NCBI GenBank assembly: GCA_964433555.1
Contig: CAYSRG010000008.1
Coordinates: 16,134-80,133 of the forward strand
Direction: 5' to 3'
Origin: Stramentimicrobium sp964433555
GTDB taxonomy: Bacteria; Atribacterota; Phoenicimicrobiia; Phoenicimicrobiales; Stramentimicrobiaceae
Length of the DNA: 64,000 nucleotides
Shown here: in pieces, positions 53,839 through 63,107 of the stretch
Layout: the number at the start of each line of letters is the position of its first letter
Numbering within the stretch: position 1 is the first letter of the stretch
Translations under genes and position numbers: made by a program
Notes under the pieces: generated by a model
What the model was told of the DNA's origin: nothing
Seen by the model: the letters and a program-made list of their open reading frames with translations, nothing else
The model's database searches: none

Positions 53839-53953
53839 TGTCATTGTGAATAAAGAGAAGCAATCCCATTCATTTTTACCCACATAAAGTAAATATCAAA
53901 TACTCAAAAATGAATTGTCTTTACAAGGAGTGCAACATAGAGGCAATCTCATC
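53839..53953. repeat. Two degenerate copies of an intergenic TGTCATTGCGAG-type repeat
   Basis: Copy 1 (53839-53867) and copy 2 (53916-53953) share TGTC at the start, a purine-rich middle and GCAATC(C/T)C at the end. The similarity to the common dispersed bacterial element is from memory; both copies look eroded. Confidence 0.35.
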
Positions 53954-54079
53954 CAGCTATAATAAGCAAAAAATATACTAAATATTATGTTTTTTACTAA
54001 AATCATCTAAAATGGGGAATAATAAAATATAAAATAGAAAAAATTTTTAAATATTAAAAAATATTTTTCAATTCCTGAC

Positions 54080-54108
54080 CATATGTAGTCACAAACATAT
54101 GTTATAAT
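54080..54108 (+). promoter_or_regulatory. Inverted repeat and -10 box ahead of the WYL gene
   Basis: CATATGT (54080-54086) and ACATATG (54095-54101) form an inverted repeat with an 8-base centre, ending one base before a perfect TATAAT (54103-54108). No good -35 box is present, which suggests activator-dependent or operator-covered transcription, perhaps autoregulation by the WYL protein. Confidence 0.45.
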
Positions 54109-54186
54109 ATATACAATCTGCTACCGGTTAACTGCTTAAAAAATTTTACAACTTATGGATAAGACACACTTATTATTACAGAGGAG

Positions 54187-55164
54187 GTGTCTGAAATTCA
54201 TAAGATTGAAAGACTTATGAACCTGGTCTTACTGATTAAGAATCGACCGGGAATTAAAGTCCAGGATATAGCTCATATCTTTGAAATCTGTACACGTACT
54301 GTCTATCGTGATTTTAAAACTCTCATTCTGGCTGGTTTTCCAGTGTTCTCAATGCCCGGCAAGAGAGGAGGGTATTTTATTAATAAAGACTGCTTTCTAC
54401 CTCCTTTACGATTTACTTGCGAAGAAGCTGCATCTATCCTTATTGCTGCCAAGGTATTCTTAAAACAGAAAGGTTTTCCCTTTCAGGAGTATATACAATT
54501 AGCTTTAGCTAAGATAGAGGGAATTCTGGAAAACGAGAACAAACAATATATACAAAAGATTGATAAAAAGATCTCTGTCTCTTTAGGCAAATTAAAAGAA
54601 TACCAGGAGTATAGCGACACCTTCCGCAAATTAAACCAAGCTATCTTAGAAAAAAGACAGATTGAAATTGCCTACTATACTATTACTCGCAATAAATTGA
54701 CCAAGCGCACTGTAGATCCCTTCCATCTTATGTTCAGAGGGGGATTCTGGTATCTTGTTGCTTTTTGTCACTGGCGTAATGAGATAAAAATATTTCGCAT
54801 TGACCGTATTCATGATATTACCATAACCAATGTAACCTTTCAGGTTCCTTCTGATTTTTCACTCTCTTCCTATATGGGTAAAAGCTGGCAGGTGGTTCGT
54901 GGAGATGGTAAACCAGATAAGATTGAAATAAAAATCTTTCCCCCCGCTTCCCGCTGGGTGAAGGAGGAGATGCGTCATCCTACCCAGGAAATTATCCCTC
55001 TGGAAGATGAAGCTATTCTTTTCCAAGCAGAGGTAACCAGTTTTATTGAGATTAAAAAATGGATTCTGGAAATGGGCAGCTGTGCCCAAGTGATAAAGCC
55101 TGAGGAATTAAAGAAAGAGATAATAGAAGAGATTAAAGGTATGAGAGAGAGGTATCAGGAATAA
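54187..55164 (+). CDS. WYL-domain helix-turn-helix transcriptional regulator
   Basis: A 325-residue regulator of the YafY/DeoR-like group: HTH_11 in residues 1-60 (NRPGIKVQDIAHIFEICTRT then VYRDFKTLILAGFPV), a WYL domain at about 155-225 (FWYLVAFCHWRNEIKIFRID, with RTVDPFHLMFRGG) and a WCX-type C-terminal extension. WYL domains bind nucleic acids or nucleotides and several regulate CRISPR-Cas or other defence loci. The annotated GTG start lies inside GAGGAGGTG, too close to its own Shine-Dalgarno; ATT at 54196 is better spaced, and ATG 54217 lacks an RBS. So the exact start is uncertain. It lies 220 bases before cas8b in the same direction. Confidence 0.85.
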   Translation: MSEIHKIERLMNLVLLIKNRPGIKVQDIAHIFEICTRTVYRDFKTLILAGFPVFSMPGKRGGYFINKDCFLPPLRFTCEEAASILIAAKVFLKQKGFPFQEYIQLALAKIEGILENENKQYIQKIDKKISVSLGKLKEYQEYSDTFRKLNQAILEKRQIEIAYYTITRNKLTKRTVDPFHLMFRGGFWYLVAFCHWRNEIKIFRIDRIHDITITNVTFQVPSDFSLSSYMGKSWQVVRGDGKPDKIEIKIFPPASRWVKEEMRHPTQEIIPLEDEAILFQAEVTSFIEIKKWILEMGSCAQVIKPEELKKEIIEEIKGMRERYQE

Positions 55165-55281
55165 CTTGTTAATGAGTTAATGGTTAAAAGTTTTCAGTTT
55201 TAATAAATTTAAACATTTATTGGACTTAACTTTAATATATCACAGATATTTGAAGTATTTTGTTTTTAACGGAGGTCTTAA

Positions 55282-55359
55282 ATGATAGAGGCAATTAGAA
55301 ATATTGGCGAATATGCACTTGAAAAAAATAATAAAAAAATTTTAAGATTTTTACATTAA
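55282..55359 (+). CDS. Short ORF resembling a Cas8b N-terminus
   Basis: Twenty-five codons, MIEAIRNIGEYALEKNNKK and then ILRFLH, with a good RBS (GGAGGT, 5 bases before the start). The opening M-[IL]-x-AIR-x-[IL] and the later EK agree with the first 16 residues of the cas8b gene that starts 24 bases downstream, and with Csh1 proteins in general. It is either the relic of an older or duplicated cas8b start, cut short by deletion, or a leader peptide. It is too short to be a functional effector. Confidence 0.45.
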   Translation: MIEAIRNIGEYALEKNNKKILRFLH

Positions 55360-55383
55360 CAAGATTGGAGTTGAGAATTAAAA

Positions 55384-57375
55384 ATGCTAAGGGCAATAAG
55401 AACATTAACACTAGATTATATTTTTGAAAAATTAGGAGATAAAAATAATCCTCGGATTAATTTAGATAAATGGTATCGAGATTTAAGAGTTACTTGTCCT
55501 GATAAGCTTTTACCATTTTTAGTGGAGAGTATAGATAATATTGAAAAAATTTATATCCTTCAAGCAGATATAGATAAATATACTGTTAAACTCTCTGTTG
55601 AGGATATGACTAAAGAAAAGGCTCTCAGGTTACCATTTAAACAATATCGAGCTCGGGCTATAGGCCCTGTTATGAAACGGTCTAATAACAAAGATGAAGT
55701 TAGTCCAAGTCTGACCACACAAAATGCGACTCTTGAATACTTTAAAAAAGTTGGGAAGAGTAGTGCCCCTTGGGCAGGTTATTTCAGGGAAATTTCTGAA
55801 ATAATCGATAGACCTAAACTCAAACTTACAGATAACAGTATAATTGAAACTGGTAAAAATAAAAAATGGTTAAATACATACTCTGCTGCTCTCGACCTTA
55901 TTCCAACCACCAAAGGAACTGTTATGGTAACAATAGCTGATAAAGATGGTAGATGGCCTGGCGATCGGCTTGAATATCGAAATTATTTAATCAATGACCT
56001 TCCAAAAATTAAATATTGTACTAGTAAAGTATCTTTTATAGAAGGCAAAACATGTCCACTATGCGGTACATCAGGAGTGAATATTTTTCCAAATGCGCTA
56101 AGAGGAGCAGGAATTAATCTGACTAATTTTGATAGAGTGGGAGTATTTAATAATATTAACGAGATGGAGGCTTGGAAAAGATATGGTCTTTGCAGTGCTT
56201 GTGCTGATTTGTTATATATCTATAAATTCCATGTGCTAAAAAAAGATTTAAAAAAACGAAATCCTTTTATAACTCATATTGCTGGTGATACTGCTATTGT
56301 AATTCCATTTACGACTCTAGACTATAGTGTTCGAAGAAGTATATGGAGAAAAGTGAGTGATTTTGTAAAAAATGCTTCTTCCGATGTAGAAGAAGATGAA
56401 GCAAGTCTTTTAGATATTTTGAAAGATGAAAAAGGTATATTGAATCTTACATTTCTCTGGGCTACGGTGGGGCAAGAAATAAGTGATGTGACGGGTATGA
56501 TAACTAATGTACCGCGAAGTCGGTTAACAGAGATTTCAAAATTTAACTATGAATCTAGAGAATGGAGAAATCTGCTTTTTCCGGAAACATTTTTAAGAAT
56601 TAAAGAAAGTAATTTTATTCCCGATTTATCTCTTAGAGCATTAAGGACTCTCTTTTATCGTCCAGGTGGAAAGAAGTCAAAAAATGCAAATGAAAGTATG
56701 AAATTACAACAGTTGAAAAAAAGTATTGCCACTTCTATATATCATAAGACAAAAATTCCGCTTAGCCGATTTTGGGACGAGATTATGATTACTGCTCGAG
56801 GGTATTGGCTTGAAGCGATTGAAAAAGGAAGTGTATATAACCTTCTTTATGAAGGTAAGAAAAAAACAGGTGAATCTTATATAACAGCTGCGGGATGGAT
56901 AAGACATTTGTCTTGGTGGATATATTATTTCAAAAGATTGGAGGTGATGAAAATGGAAGATAATTTTTATGAGCCAAAGATAGATCAACTAAAGCCTTTT
57001 TTTGGTCCGGAAAGTGGGATTAATTCATCTGAAAAGGCCTATATTTTTTTGCTTGGAGTACTTTATGGAAAAGTGCTTCAAGTTCAATACGCGAGGGGTA
57101 TCAACGTTGGTGCTAATGCCCTTTCCTGGCTAAAGCGGCTGACATTAAAAGGATCAGATATTCCTGGACTATATATCAAGATACGACAAAAACTTCTTGC
57201 TTATGAAATTGAAAAGAGCTCACAGGTTAGAGATCTTATTACTGAAATTGGAAGACTCGGTTGCCTATTAGGCGATAAAATTGAATTAGATGAGACATCA
57301 ACAAACTATTATTTATTATTAGGGCAGTCTCTGACCATGACGATTCTTCCTAAAAAGGATGATAGTAAAGATTAA
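55384..57375 (+). CDS. cas8b: Type I-B CRISPR-associated protein Cas8b (Csh1/TM1802-like)
   Basis: Large subunit of the Cascade complex that recognises the PAM and recruits Cas3. The 663-residue protein has the Cas8b layout: N-terminal MLRAIRTLTLDYIFEKLGD, a zinc ribbon formed by Cys224-x2-Cys227 (TCPLCGTSG) and Cys270-x2-Cys273 (GLCSACADLL), and a helical C-terminal half that probably supplies the small-subunit function, since no separate cas11 gene is seen. Sequence conservation in this family is weak, so the assignment relies partly on position directly before cas7 and cas5. No RBS is obvious; GTTGAG lies ahead of the ATG. Confidence 0.85.
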   Translation: MLRAIRTLTLDYIFEKLGDKNNPRINLDKWYRDLRVTCPDKLLPFLVESIDNIEKIYILQADIDKYTVKLSVEDMTKEKALRLPFKQYRARAIGPVMKRSNNKDEVSPSLTTQNATLEYFKKVGKSSAPWAGYFREISEIIDRPKLKLTDNSIIETGKNKKWLNTYSAALDLIPTTKGTVMVTIADKDGRWPGDRLEYRNYLINDLPKIKYCTSKVSFIEGKTCPLCGTSGVNIFPNALRGAGINLTNFDRVGVFNNINEMEAWKRYGLCSACADLLYIYKFHVLKKDLKKRNPFITHIAGDTAIVIPFTTLDYSVRRSIWRKVSDFVKNASSDVEEDEASLLDILKDEKGILNLTFLWATVGQEISDVTGMITNVPRSRLTEISKFNYESREWRNLLFPETFLRIKESNFIPDLSLRALRTLFYRPGGKKSKNANESMKLQQLKKSIATSIYHKTKIPLSRFWDEIMITARGYWLEAIEKGSVYNLLYEGKKKTGESYITAAGWIRHLSWWIYYFKRLEVMKMEDNFYEPKIDQLKPFFGPESGINSSEKAYIFLLGVLYGKVLQVQYARGINVGANALSWLKRLTLKGSDIPGLYIKIRQKLLAYEIEKSSQVRDLITEIGRLGCLLGDKIELDETSTNYYLLLGQSLTMTILPKKDDSKD

Positions 57376-57391
57376 TCAGGAGGTAAATAAA

Positions 57392-58420
57392 ATGGTAAAG
57401 AATACTTTATCAAGTAGGCATGAATTTCTATTTCTATTTGACATTAAAATGGGAAATCCAAACGGTGACCCAGACGAAAACAGACCTAGAGTTCTTCCAG
57501 ATGGAACATATTATGTAACAGATGTTCGACTGAAACGTTTTGCTAGAGACTTTATGAAGTGTCAGGGCAAAACTATTCTGGTCGATAACATAGAAGGTCG
57601 GACAACAAATTTAACCGGTAGGGTTGTAAAGTTTTTACAAGAAAATAACAAACTGGAAGCAAATGAGGAAGAATTAGTTAAGATTCTTTTGGATTCTTTT
57701 ATTGATGCCAGGCTCTTTGGTAGTTCATTTGCTTTCAAAGCTGAAGAAGGAGAAAGCAGAGAAAAAAAAGATTGGAAACCAGTGCCAAAGACTATGACTG
57801 GTGCTGTGCAGATAAATATGGGTGAAGTCCTACACAAGGCAGAGGAAGTAGATATACATGGAACAACTATCTTCTCGAGTGCTCAAAAAAAACGTACAGG
57901 GGAAGAAGTCACAGCGGGAACATTCACTACATATTTTGGTCTCCGCTATGCCCTAATTGCTTTCTCTGGTGTGGCAAATGAACATTCGGCAAAGATTTCA
58001 AGAATGTCGGATGAGGACTACGAATATTTATTAAAGGCGATATGGCATGGGGTGAGAGTATCTGGAAATACCCGGACAAAGGTTGGACAAATTCCACATC
58101 TCTTAATTGACGTCGAGTATAATAAGGGGGAAGAGTTTCAATTCGGGCGACTACATGACTATGTGAAGATGGTTGCTGCCAATGGGAAAAAAGAGAAAGA
58201 ATGGGCATCTCAAGAAGACTACAAGTTGGATCTCACATTACTCATTAAACGGCTGAATGAGCAAAAAGATAGAATATCCAAAGTTCGTTATGCCAGCTCA
58301 TCTGATATTCAATTTACAGAATGTTTACCATCAAAATGGGAAACTTTTGATATCGAATGTTTACCCAAGGAAGATAGCAATTCCACAACTGTTTTGGAGA
58401 GAAATAACAGATGGAATTGA
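57392..58420 (+). CDS. cas7: Type I-B Cas7 (Csh2), Cascade backbone
   Basis: RAMP protein that forms the filament along the crRNA. The 342 residues begin with HEFLFLFDIKMGNPNGDPDE, the hallmark of Csh2/Csd2 proteins, followed by VTDVRLKRFARDFMK. The C-terminal segment LIDVEYNKGEEFQFGRLHDY and the I-B gene context point to Csh2 rather than the I-C Csd2. The open frame reaches back to 57359, but ATG 57392 with AGGAGGT at ideal spacing is preferred, leaving a 16-base gap after cas8b. The gene overlaps cas5 by 10 bases. Confidence 0.9.
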   Translation: MVKNTLSSRHEFLFLFDIKMGNPNGDPDENRPRVLPDGTYYVTDVRLKRFARDFMKCQGKTILVDNIEGRTTNLTGRVVKFLQENNKLEANEEELVKILLDSFIDARLFGSSFAFKAEEGESREKKDWKPVPKTMTGAVQINMGEVLHKAEEVDIHGTTIFSSAQKKRTGEEVTAGTFTTYFGLRYALIAFSGVANEHSAKISRMSDEDYEYLLKAIWHGVRVSGNTRTKVGQIPHLLIDVEYNKGEEFQFGRLHDYVKMVAANGKKEKEWASQEDYKLDLTLLIKRLNEQKDRISKVRYASSSDIQFTECLPSKWETFDIECLPKEDSNSTTVLERNNRWN

Positions 58421-59136
58421 TAATTTTTAAATTAAAGGGATATTTTGCTCATTTTCTAAGAGCAGAATCCTCAGCAAGTGCTCTGAGTTATCCCATACCA
58501 CCGAGAACTGTAATATTAGGTATTTTAGGTGCTGTTCTTGGCTTGTCAAAGGATGAACCACAAATTGTCCTTGAACCAGCTAATATTGCGATTCATGGAA
58601 AGGTGCCAAAAACACACTGGCATAGAACAAAGTTGAGGAAAGATCCGTCTGCTGCACTACCTCTTGTTATTAAAAGAACTCAAAAGGTGACCAAGAAGAC
58701 AATACCGGAAAAGGCTACGCTTATACTTCAGGAGTGGTTATATAAACCGGAATACACTGTCTGGATTTCCCTTCCTGAACCTTATAACAGAGAACTAAAG
58801 GAAAGGTTGAAACAGAGGAGATGGTATTTTACTCCCTCTCTTGGACTTTCTGAAATGATGGCAGATATTGAATATTTTGGTTTAAATAGTTGTTTCCAGT
58901 TGCCAAGAGGTGTTTACGATGTTCAGTCTGTCTTTCCACAAAATGCAGGTACTCTGGATATGGAACGGATATTCGAAAGAAGATTGATAATTCATTCACT
59001 CCAAATGCCACGCTTTGTTACGCCTAACAGAGTTTTTTCCCATTGCTCTTACTTTATAGAACGTGATGCAAGGGCAGTTCCAGTTAATACACAGTTGGCT
59101 TACAAAGTTGAAGATAAGGTGTTGATGTTTTTATGA
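58411..59136 (+). CDS. cas5: Type I-B Cas5
   Basis: RAMP subunit that caps the 5' handle of crRNA in Cascade. The 241 residues open with FKLKGYFAHFLRAESSASAL then SYPIPPRTVILGILGAVLGLS, the usual Cas5 strand and glycine-rich helix start. Later segments (YFGLNSCFQLPRGVYDVQSV) fit the Cas5h/Cas5b group. Its start lies inside cas7 (10-base overlap) and its stop overlaps cas3 (ATGA), so expression is coupled in a fixed ratio. Confidence 0.88.
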   Translation: MELIIFKLKGYFAHFLRAESSASALSYPIPPRTVILGILGAVLGLSKDEPQIVLEPANIAIHGKVPKTHWHRTKLRKDPSAALPLVIKRTQKVTKKTIPEKATLILQEWLYKPEYTVWISLPEPYNRELKERLKQRRWYFTPSLGLSEMMADIEYFGLNSCFQLPRGVYDVQSVFPQNAGTLDMERIFERRLIIHSLQMPRFVTPNRVFSHCSYFIERDARAVPVNTQLAYKVEDKVLMFL

Positions 59137-61442
59137 AAAAAATAAGATCTCATCCCAACTTATATCTTCATGATCATATTACTCAGATTAAATTGGCAAT
59201 AGATAGCGTTTGTCAATGGCATTCAGAAGATACAATATCACCAGCAATTAAATACCTTGCTCAGAAAATAATTTCACTACATGATATTGGTAAAGGGACA
59301 AAAATGTTTCAGAAATATATAAAAAATACAGCTGCATATGTTGGCGATCCAATGGATAAGGCACATACTCCAATGTCTCTACTTCTTACCATTTTACTTG
59401 CCAAAGAAGAAAAATGGAATCCGTTAGATACGATATTAATCTCTGCTGTTGTTTTTGGACACCATGGCAGTTTGCCTGTAGTAGAAAAACTACGTGAAAT
59501 AGGGAGTGGAATGCTTTCCAGAATCTTGAAACGGCAGATAATGACTTTACAGGGTGAAGCATTAAGTCAGTATTGTGGTATTAATATTTTCAAATTGGAC
59601 TTTACGAAACGCCCTTGGGCAAAAGCACAACAATATCTCGACAACGTTGTTCTGCCTGTATTTCAGAACCTATCAATTGAAGAGGCTACAGCATTTAGAC
59701 TTAAAACACAATTACTTTTTTCTCTCCTCCTTGAAGCTGATAAAGCGTTTCTCGCCGTGAAAGAACCACAAAGATATTTATATAGAGAAGCAAGGCACTG
59801 GATGCCACAATGGATAGAAAAAAGAATAGGGACCCCAGAGTCTACACCAGTTAATGAGATTCGAAAATTTATAAGAATAAATCTGAGGAAAAGAATTAAT
59901 GAAATTAAAAGACCTGGTATTTTTAGCCTCACAGCACCGACGGGTAGCGGTAAAACACTGCTTTCCGCTATGTGGCTCTTGAAATTGAGGGAAAAATTCG
60001 GCAGAAACTCAAGAAGCTATCCTAAGGCAATTATTGTATTACCATTTCTCTCAGTAGTTGGGCAGACAACCAAGGAATATGAATCTCTCCTTACGATTGG
60101 TGGTAATAAAGCGGATGGGACCTGGTTTTTAACAAGCCATTCTTTGTCTGAGAGGAAATATGGACAAAGATTGGAAGAAGAAACTGAACACTTTTTCATT
60201 GATACTTGGCGAACAGAATTGGTCATTACTACCTACGATCAATTTCTGATGAGTCTTATAGATCCAAGAGTAAGACATCAAATGCGATTTCATAATTTGT
60301 GTGATGCCCTAATTGTTATGGATGAAGTTCAGTCTATTCCTTGCAAGCTTTGGAAACCATTAGAAGAGATTTTGAAATGTTTAACAAAGACAGGCAATAG
60401 TACGTTTCTGTTAATGTCTGCTACACTTCCTGCGATTATTCCCGATGCAAAACCACTCATAGAAAATTATCCAGATTATTTTGAAAAATTTAATCGATAT
60501 GAGTTGAACTTCAACTTAGAAAAAAAACTTAGTATATATAATTTTTGTGAGGAGATTCTTAGATGCAGAGAGAGGTGGCTACAAGAAAAAAAGCGGGTTC
60601 TGATCACGCTAAATACTCGTAGGAGTGCCCAATTTGTTCGAGATAGACTTGCACAAAATTGGCTAGTTAAATTTTCTAAAACTCCATTACTTTTTCTTAG
60701 TGCCGATGTAACTCCTCTTGACAGATTAGCAGCAATTAATATTATCAAAAAAGGGAAACCTTGTATTGTTGTATCAACACAATGTATAGAAGCAGGTGTT
60801 GATATTGATATGGAAATCGTAATTCGAGATTTTGCACCACTTGACAGCATAATTCAGATTGCAGGTCGCTGCAATCGTAACGGAAAGATGACTAAAATGG
60901 GAATTGTTAAAGTTATGGATTTGATTAATGAGAAAGGGAATCGATATTCAGATATGGTATATGATGATGTTCATTTAGATGTTACACGTCAGCTAATAGA
61001 GGGAAAATTTGAAGTAGAAGAAAAAGATATATTGTCACTGACTAATCAATACTTTAAAATCCTGTCTATAAAAAAGGATACTGGTATGAAACACCTTGAA
61101 AGATTTGCAAGATGGCAAGAAGATGAACCAATCCAAGAGCTGTTTCGTGGGAAGGAACGAGAAAAATATACCTTTCTTATTCTGGAACAAGATCCTGAAT
61201 TAAAAGATGCGATGTTAAAAGCAAGTAAAATAAAAAACCGCTGGAAGCGACGAGAAGCATGGCGAGTACTTTCGGGGAGAATAGCAAAGATTTCCATTAA
61301 TCTATATGCGAAATCTGGATTTGATCCACAAGATATCGCAACAGAATATTTAGGACAGTGGATTTTGCGAGACGGATTTTATTCTAAAGAAAGAGGATTA
61401 GCTTTGGATGATGTTTCTGATAACGGAATGTTAATATTATGA
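59133..61442 (+). CDS. cas3: Cas3 nuclease-helicase (HD plus DEAD-like helicase)
   Basis: Degrades target DNA recruited by Cascade. The 769 residues start with an HD nuclease domain: His13/His15 (YLHDHI), His50-Asp51 (LHDIGKGT), His78 and His110-His111 (FGHHGS). The superfamily 2 helicase has Walker A TAPTGSGKT (267-275), motif II DEVQ (397-400), motif III MSATLP (428-433) and motif VI-like QIAGRCNRNGK. HD and helicase are fused in the usual Cas3 order; all catalytic residues look intact. Four-base overlaps with both neighbours. Confidence 0.93.
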   Translation: MKKIRSHPNLYLHDHITQIKLAIDSVCQWHSEDTISPAIKYLAQKIISLHDIGKGTKMFQKYIKNTAAYVGDPMDKAHTPMSLLLTILLAKEEKWNPLDTILISAVVFGHHGSLPVVEKLREIGSGMLSRILKRQIMTLQGEALSQYCGINIFKLDFTKRPWAKAQQYLDNVVLPVFQNLSIEEATAFRLKTQLLFSLLLEADKAFLAVKEPQRYLYREARHWMPQWIEKRIGTPESTPVNEIRKFIRINLRKRINEIKRPGIFSLTAPTGSGKTLLSAMWLLKLREKFGRNSRSYPKAIIVLPFLSVVGQTTKEYESLLTIGGNKADGTWFLTSHSLSERKYGQRLEEETEHFFIDTWRTELVITTYDQFLMSLIDPRVRHQMRFHNLCDALIVMDEVQSIPCKLWKPLEEILKCLTKTGNSTFLLMSATLPAIIPDAKPLIENYPDYFEKFNRYELNFNLEKKLSIYNFCEEILRCRERWLQEKKRVLITLNTRRSAQFVRDRLAQNWLVKFSKTPLLFLSADVTPLDRLAAINIIKKGKPCIVVSTQCIEAGVDIDMEIVIRDFAPLDSIIQIAGRCNRNGKMTKMGIVKVMDLINEKGNRYSDMVYDDVHLDVTRQLIEGKFEVEEKDILSLTNQYFKILSIKKDTGMKHLERFARWQEDEPIQELFRGKEREKYTFLILEQDPELKDAMLKASKIKNRWKRREAWRVLSGRIAKISINLYAKSGFDPQDIATEYLGQWILRDGFYSKERGLALDDVSDNGMLIL

Positions 61443-62113
61443 AAAATAAAATAAACCAATGTATTTTTTGGCTCAAGTTCAGTCAGCCTCTAAACCAAAA
61501 GATTGGGGCAAAAGACTTGCGAGGAGCAATTGCTGATCGCAATAGAGACAAAAGTCTATTTCACCAACATACCGCAAATGGAGATCCGATATATAAATAC
61601 CCATTGGTACAATATAAGATTATTAAAGGAGAAGCTTTTCTGGTTGGGCTTAATGAGGGTGCTAAAGCCATTACAAGTCTTGAAATTCTGAGAGAAGAAT
61701 TTGAATTATGTGGTGAAAAATATATTCTATTACAAAATGAGTTAAAATTTTATTCAACTGTATTCGAAATGAATAAGAAATTTTTACCCTTTTATTTCTT
61801 TTCTCCATGGCTTGCGTTGAATGAGAAGAATTATAAGAGGTATAAGGATTCCAACTTAAGAGACCAAATTCAACTATTGAAGAAAATTTTGATTGGGAAT
61901 ATTCTATCTATGGCTAAGGGATTAGACCTTGTGGTTACTGAAGAGATAAAAATACAAAATCTAAGATTGAAAGTACAGGATGTAAAAGTAAAAGATATAA
62001 AAATGATCGGTTTTACAGGATATTTTGAAGTGAATTTTAATCTACCCGATTATATTGGATTGGGGAAAATGGTCTCCCGTGGTTTCGGTACAATCAAGCA
62101 ATTAAAAGAATAA
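61439..62113 (+). CDS. cas6: CRISPR pre-crRNA endonuclease Cas6 (Cas6b type)
   Basis: Processes the long CRISPR transcript into crRNAs. The 224 residues end with the glycine-rich loop IGLGKMVSRGFGTIKQL typical of Cas6 RAMPs. The N-terminal part (IFWLKFSQPLNQKIGAKDLR then GAIADRNRDKSLFHQHTANG) matches the Cas6b-like group; His residues in FHQHTANG are candidates for catalysis. The position after cas3 rather than at the operon start is less common in I-B loci. It overlaps cas3 by 4 bases and precedes cas1 by a few bases. Confidence 0.85.
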   Translation: MKNKINQCIFWLKFSQPLNQKIGAKDLRGAIADRNRDKSLFHQHTANGDPIYKYPLVQYKIIKGEAFLVGLNEGAKAITSLEILREEFELCGEKYILLQNELKFYSTVFEMNKKFLPFYFFSPWLALNEKNYKRYKDSNLRDQIQLLKKILIGNILSMAKGLDLVVTEEIKIQNLRLKVQDVKVKDIKMIGFTGYFEVNFNLPDYIGLGKMVSRGFGTIKQLKE

Positions 62114-62126
62114 ACAGGTATTGTTT

Positions 62127-63107
62127 ATGCAAGTAGTAATAAATACCAGGGGTTCATATTTAAGGAAAAAAGAGAATTGTTTCTTGGTAAAAAATGATGA
62201 TAAGGTTTTCGAAGTTTCAGTGAAGAAAGTTGATAGCATTTTGATTACCACCAGTGCTTATTTCTCCACTGATGCAGTAAAGTTTGCTATCGATAACAAT
62301 ATTGATATTGTTTTTTTGGATACCTTTGGTAATCCTTATGGCAGAGTATGGCATTCCAAATTAGGAAGTACCACCCTCATAAGACGATATCAGCTGGAAT
62401 ATTCTACAGGTTCTCAAGGTCTAAAATTAGCAAAAGAATGGATAATCAAAAAGATTGATAATCAGATTAATCTTTTAACTGAACTCAAGAATGCCAGAAA
62501 AAATAAAGCTATCCAATTACAATTTATAATAGATAGTATCTTTCAGAAGAAAGTAATATTGCAAAATCTGCAAGGTACGATTGAAGAAAAAAGAAATCAG
62601 ATAATGGTAACAGAAGCGGCAATAAGCAAGGATTACTTTTCAGCCATCAGTTATATTATGCCAGAGCCGTATAAATTTAATGGAAGAAGTAGAAATCCAG
62701 CAAAAGATGAATTCAATTGCCTTTTAAATTATGGCTATGGAGTGTTGTATTCTTTAATAGAGAAATCCTGTATTTTAGCTGGACTGGATCCTTATATTGG
62801 ATTTTTGCATACTGATAATTATAATAAAAAATCCTTCGTTTTTGATTTGATAGAACCTTTCCGGCCTTTGGTTGACAGAGCAGTGATTCATCTTTTTAGC
62901 AAAAGGCAGGTAAAAAAAGAATGTTTTGATAAGATTAGAGGAGGTTTAACTTTAAATCAAGCTGGTAAGGCATTATTGATTACTGCCTATAATGAGATGA
63001 TGGACAAGACAGTAAGGTATCGGGGTAGGAATGTTAAAAATAGAAATATCATTCAGTTTGAATGCCATCACATCGCCAACAGTTTTATTAAAGAGAATAA
63101 AGAATAA
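62127..63107 (+). CDS. cas1: CRISPR integrase Cas1
   Basis: Metal-dependent integrase that inserts new spacers with Cas2. In the 326-residue form the catalytic triad is Glu163 (TEAAISKDYF), His228 (IGFLHTDNY) and Asp240 or Glu243 (FDLIEPFRP). The N-terminal beta domain (VINTRGSYLRKKENCFLVKN) and helical C-terminal domain are complete. A TTG at 62121 gives two more residues, but ATG 62127 with AGGT nearby seems more natural. The stop overlaps the cas2 start by one base (TAATG). Confidence 0.93.
   Translation: MQVVINTRGSYLRKKENCFLVKNDDKVFEVSVKKVDSILITTSAYFSTDAVKFAIDNNIDIVFLDTFGNPYGRVWHSKLGSTTLIRRYQLEYSTGSQGLKLAKEWIIKKIDNQINLLTELKNARKNKAIQLQFIIDSIFQKKVILQNLQGTIEEKRNQIMVTEAAISKDYFSAISYIMPEPYKFNGRSRNPAKDEFNCLLNYGYGVLYSLIEKSCILAGLDPYIGFLHTDNYNKKSFVFDLIEPFRPLVDRAVIHLFSKRQVKKECFDKIRGGLTLNQAGKALLITAYNEMMDKTVRYRGRNVKNRNIIQFECHHIANSFIKENKE

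Larger units (their letters stand above)
53295..54186. other. 892-base gene-free region with decayed repeats
   Basis: The longest gap in the window, between divergent mnmG and the WYL gene. All six frames are short. It includes two related stretches: TGTCATTGTGAATAAAGAGA continuing to GCAATCCC (53839-53867), and TGTCTTTACAAGGAGTGCAA continuing to GGCAATCTC (53916-53950). Both resemble worn copies of the widespread bacterial intergenic repeat with the pattern TGTCATTGCGAGGAGCG...GGCAATCTC. A further CTGTCATTCCCACAC stretch begins at 53791. No tRNA or CRISPR repeat is present. Promoters for both flanking genes must lie here. Confidence 0.45.

Noticed and set aside
53295..54186. CRISPR array in the gap before the WYL gene
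   Set aside because: No direct repeat of 25-40 bases at regular spacing exists; only two diverged short repeats occur.
60476..60850. 124-codon minus-strand open frame inside cas3
   Set aside because: Antisense shadow of the helicase domain, whose motifs are intact on the plus strand.
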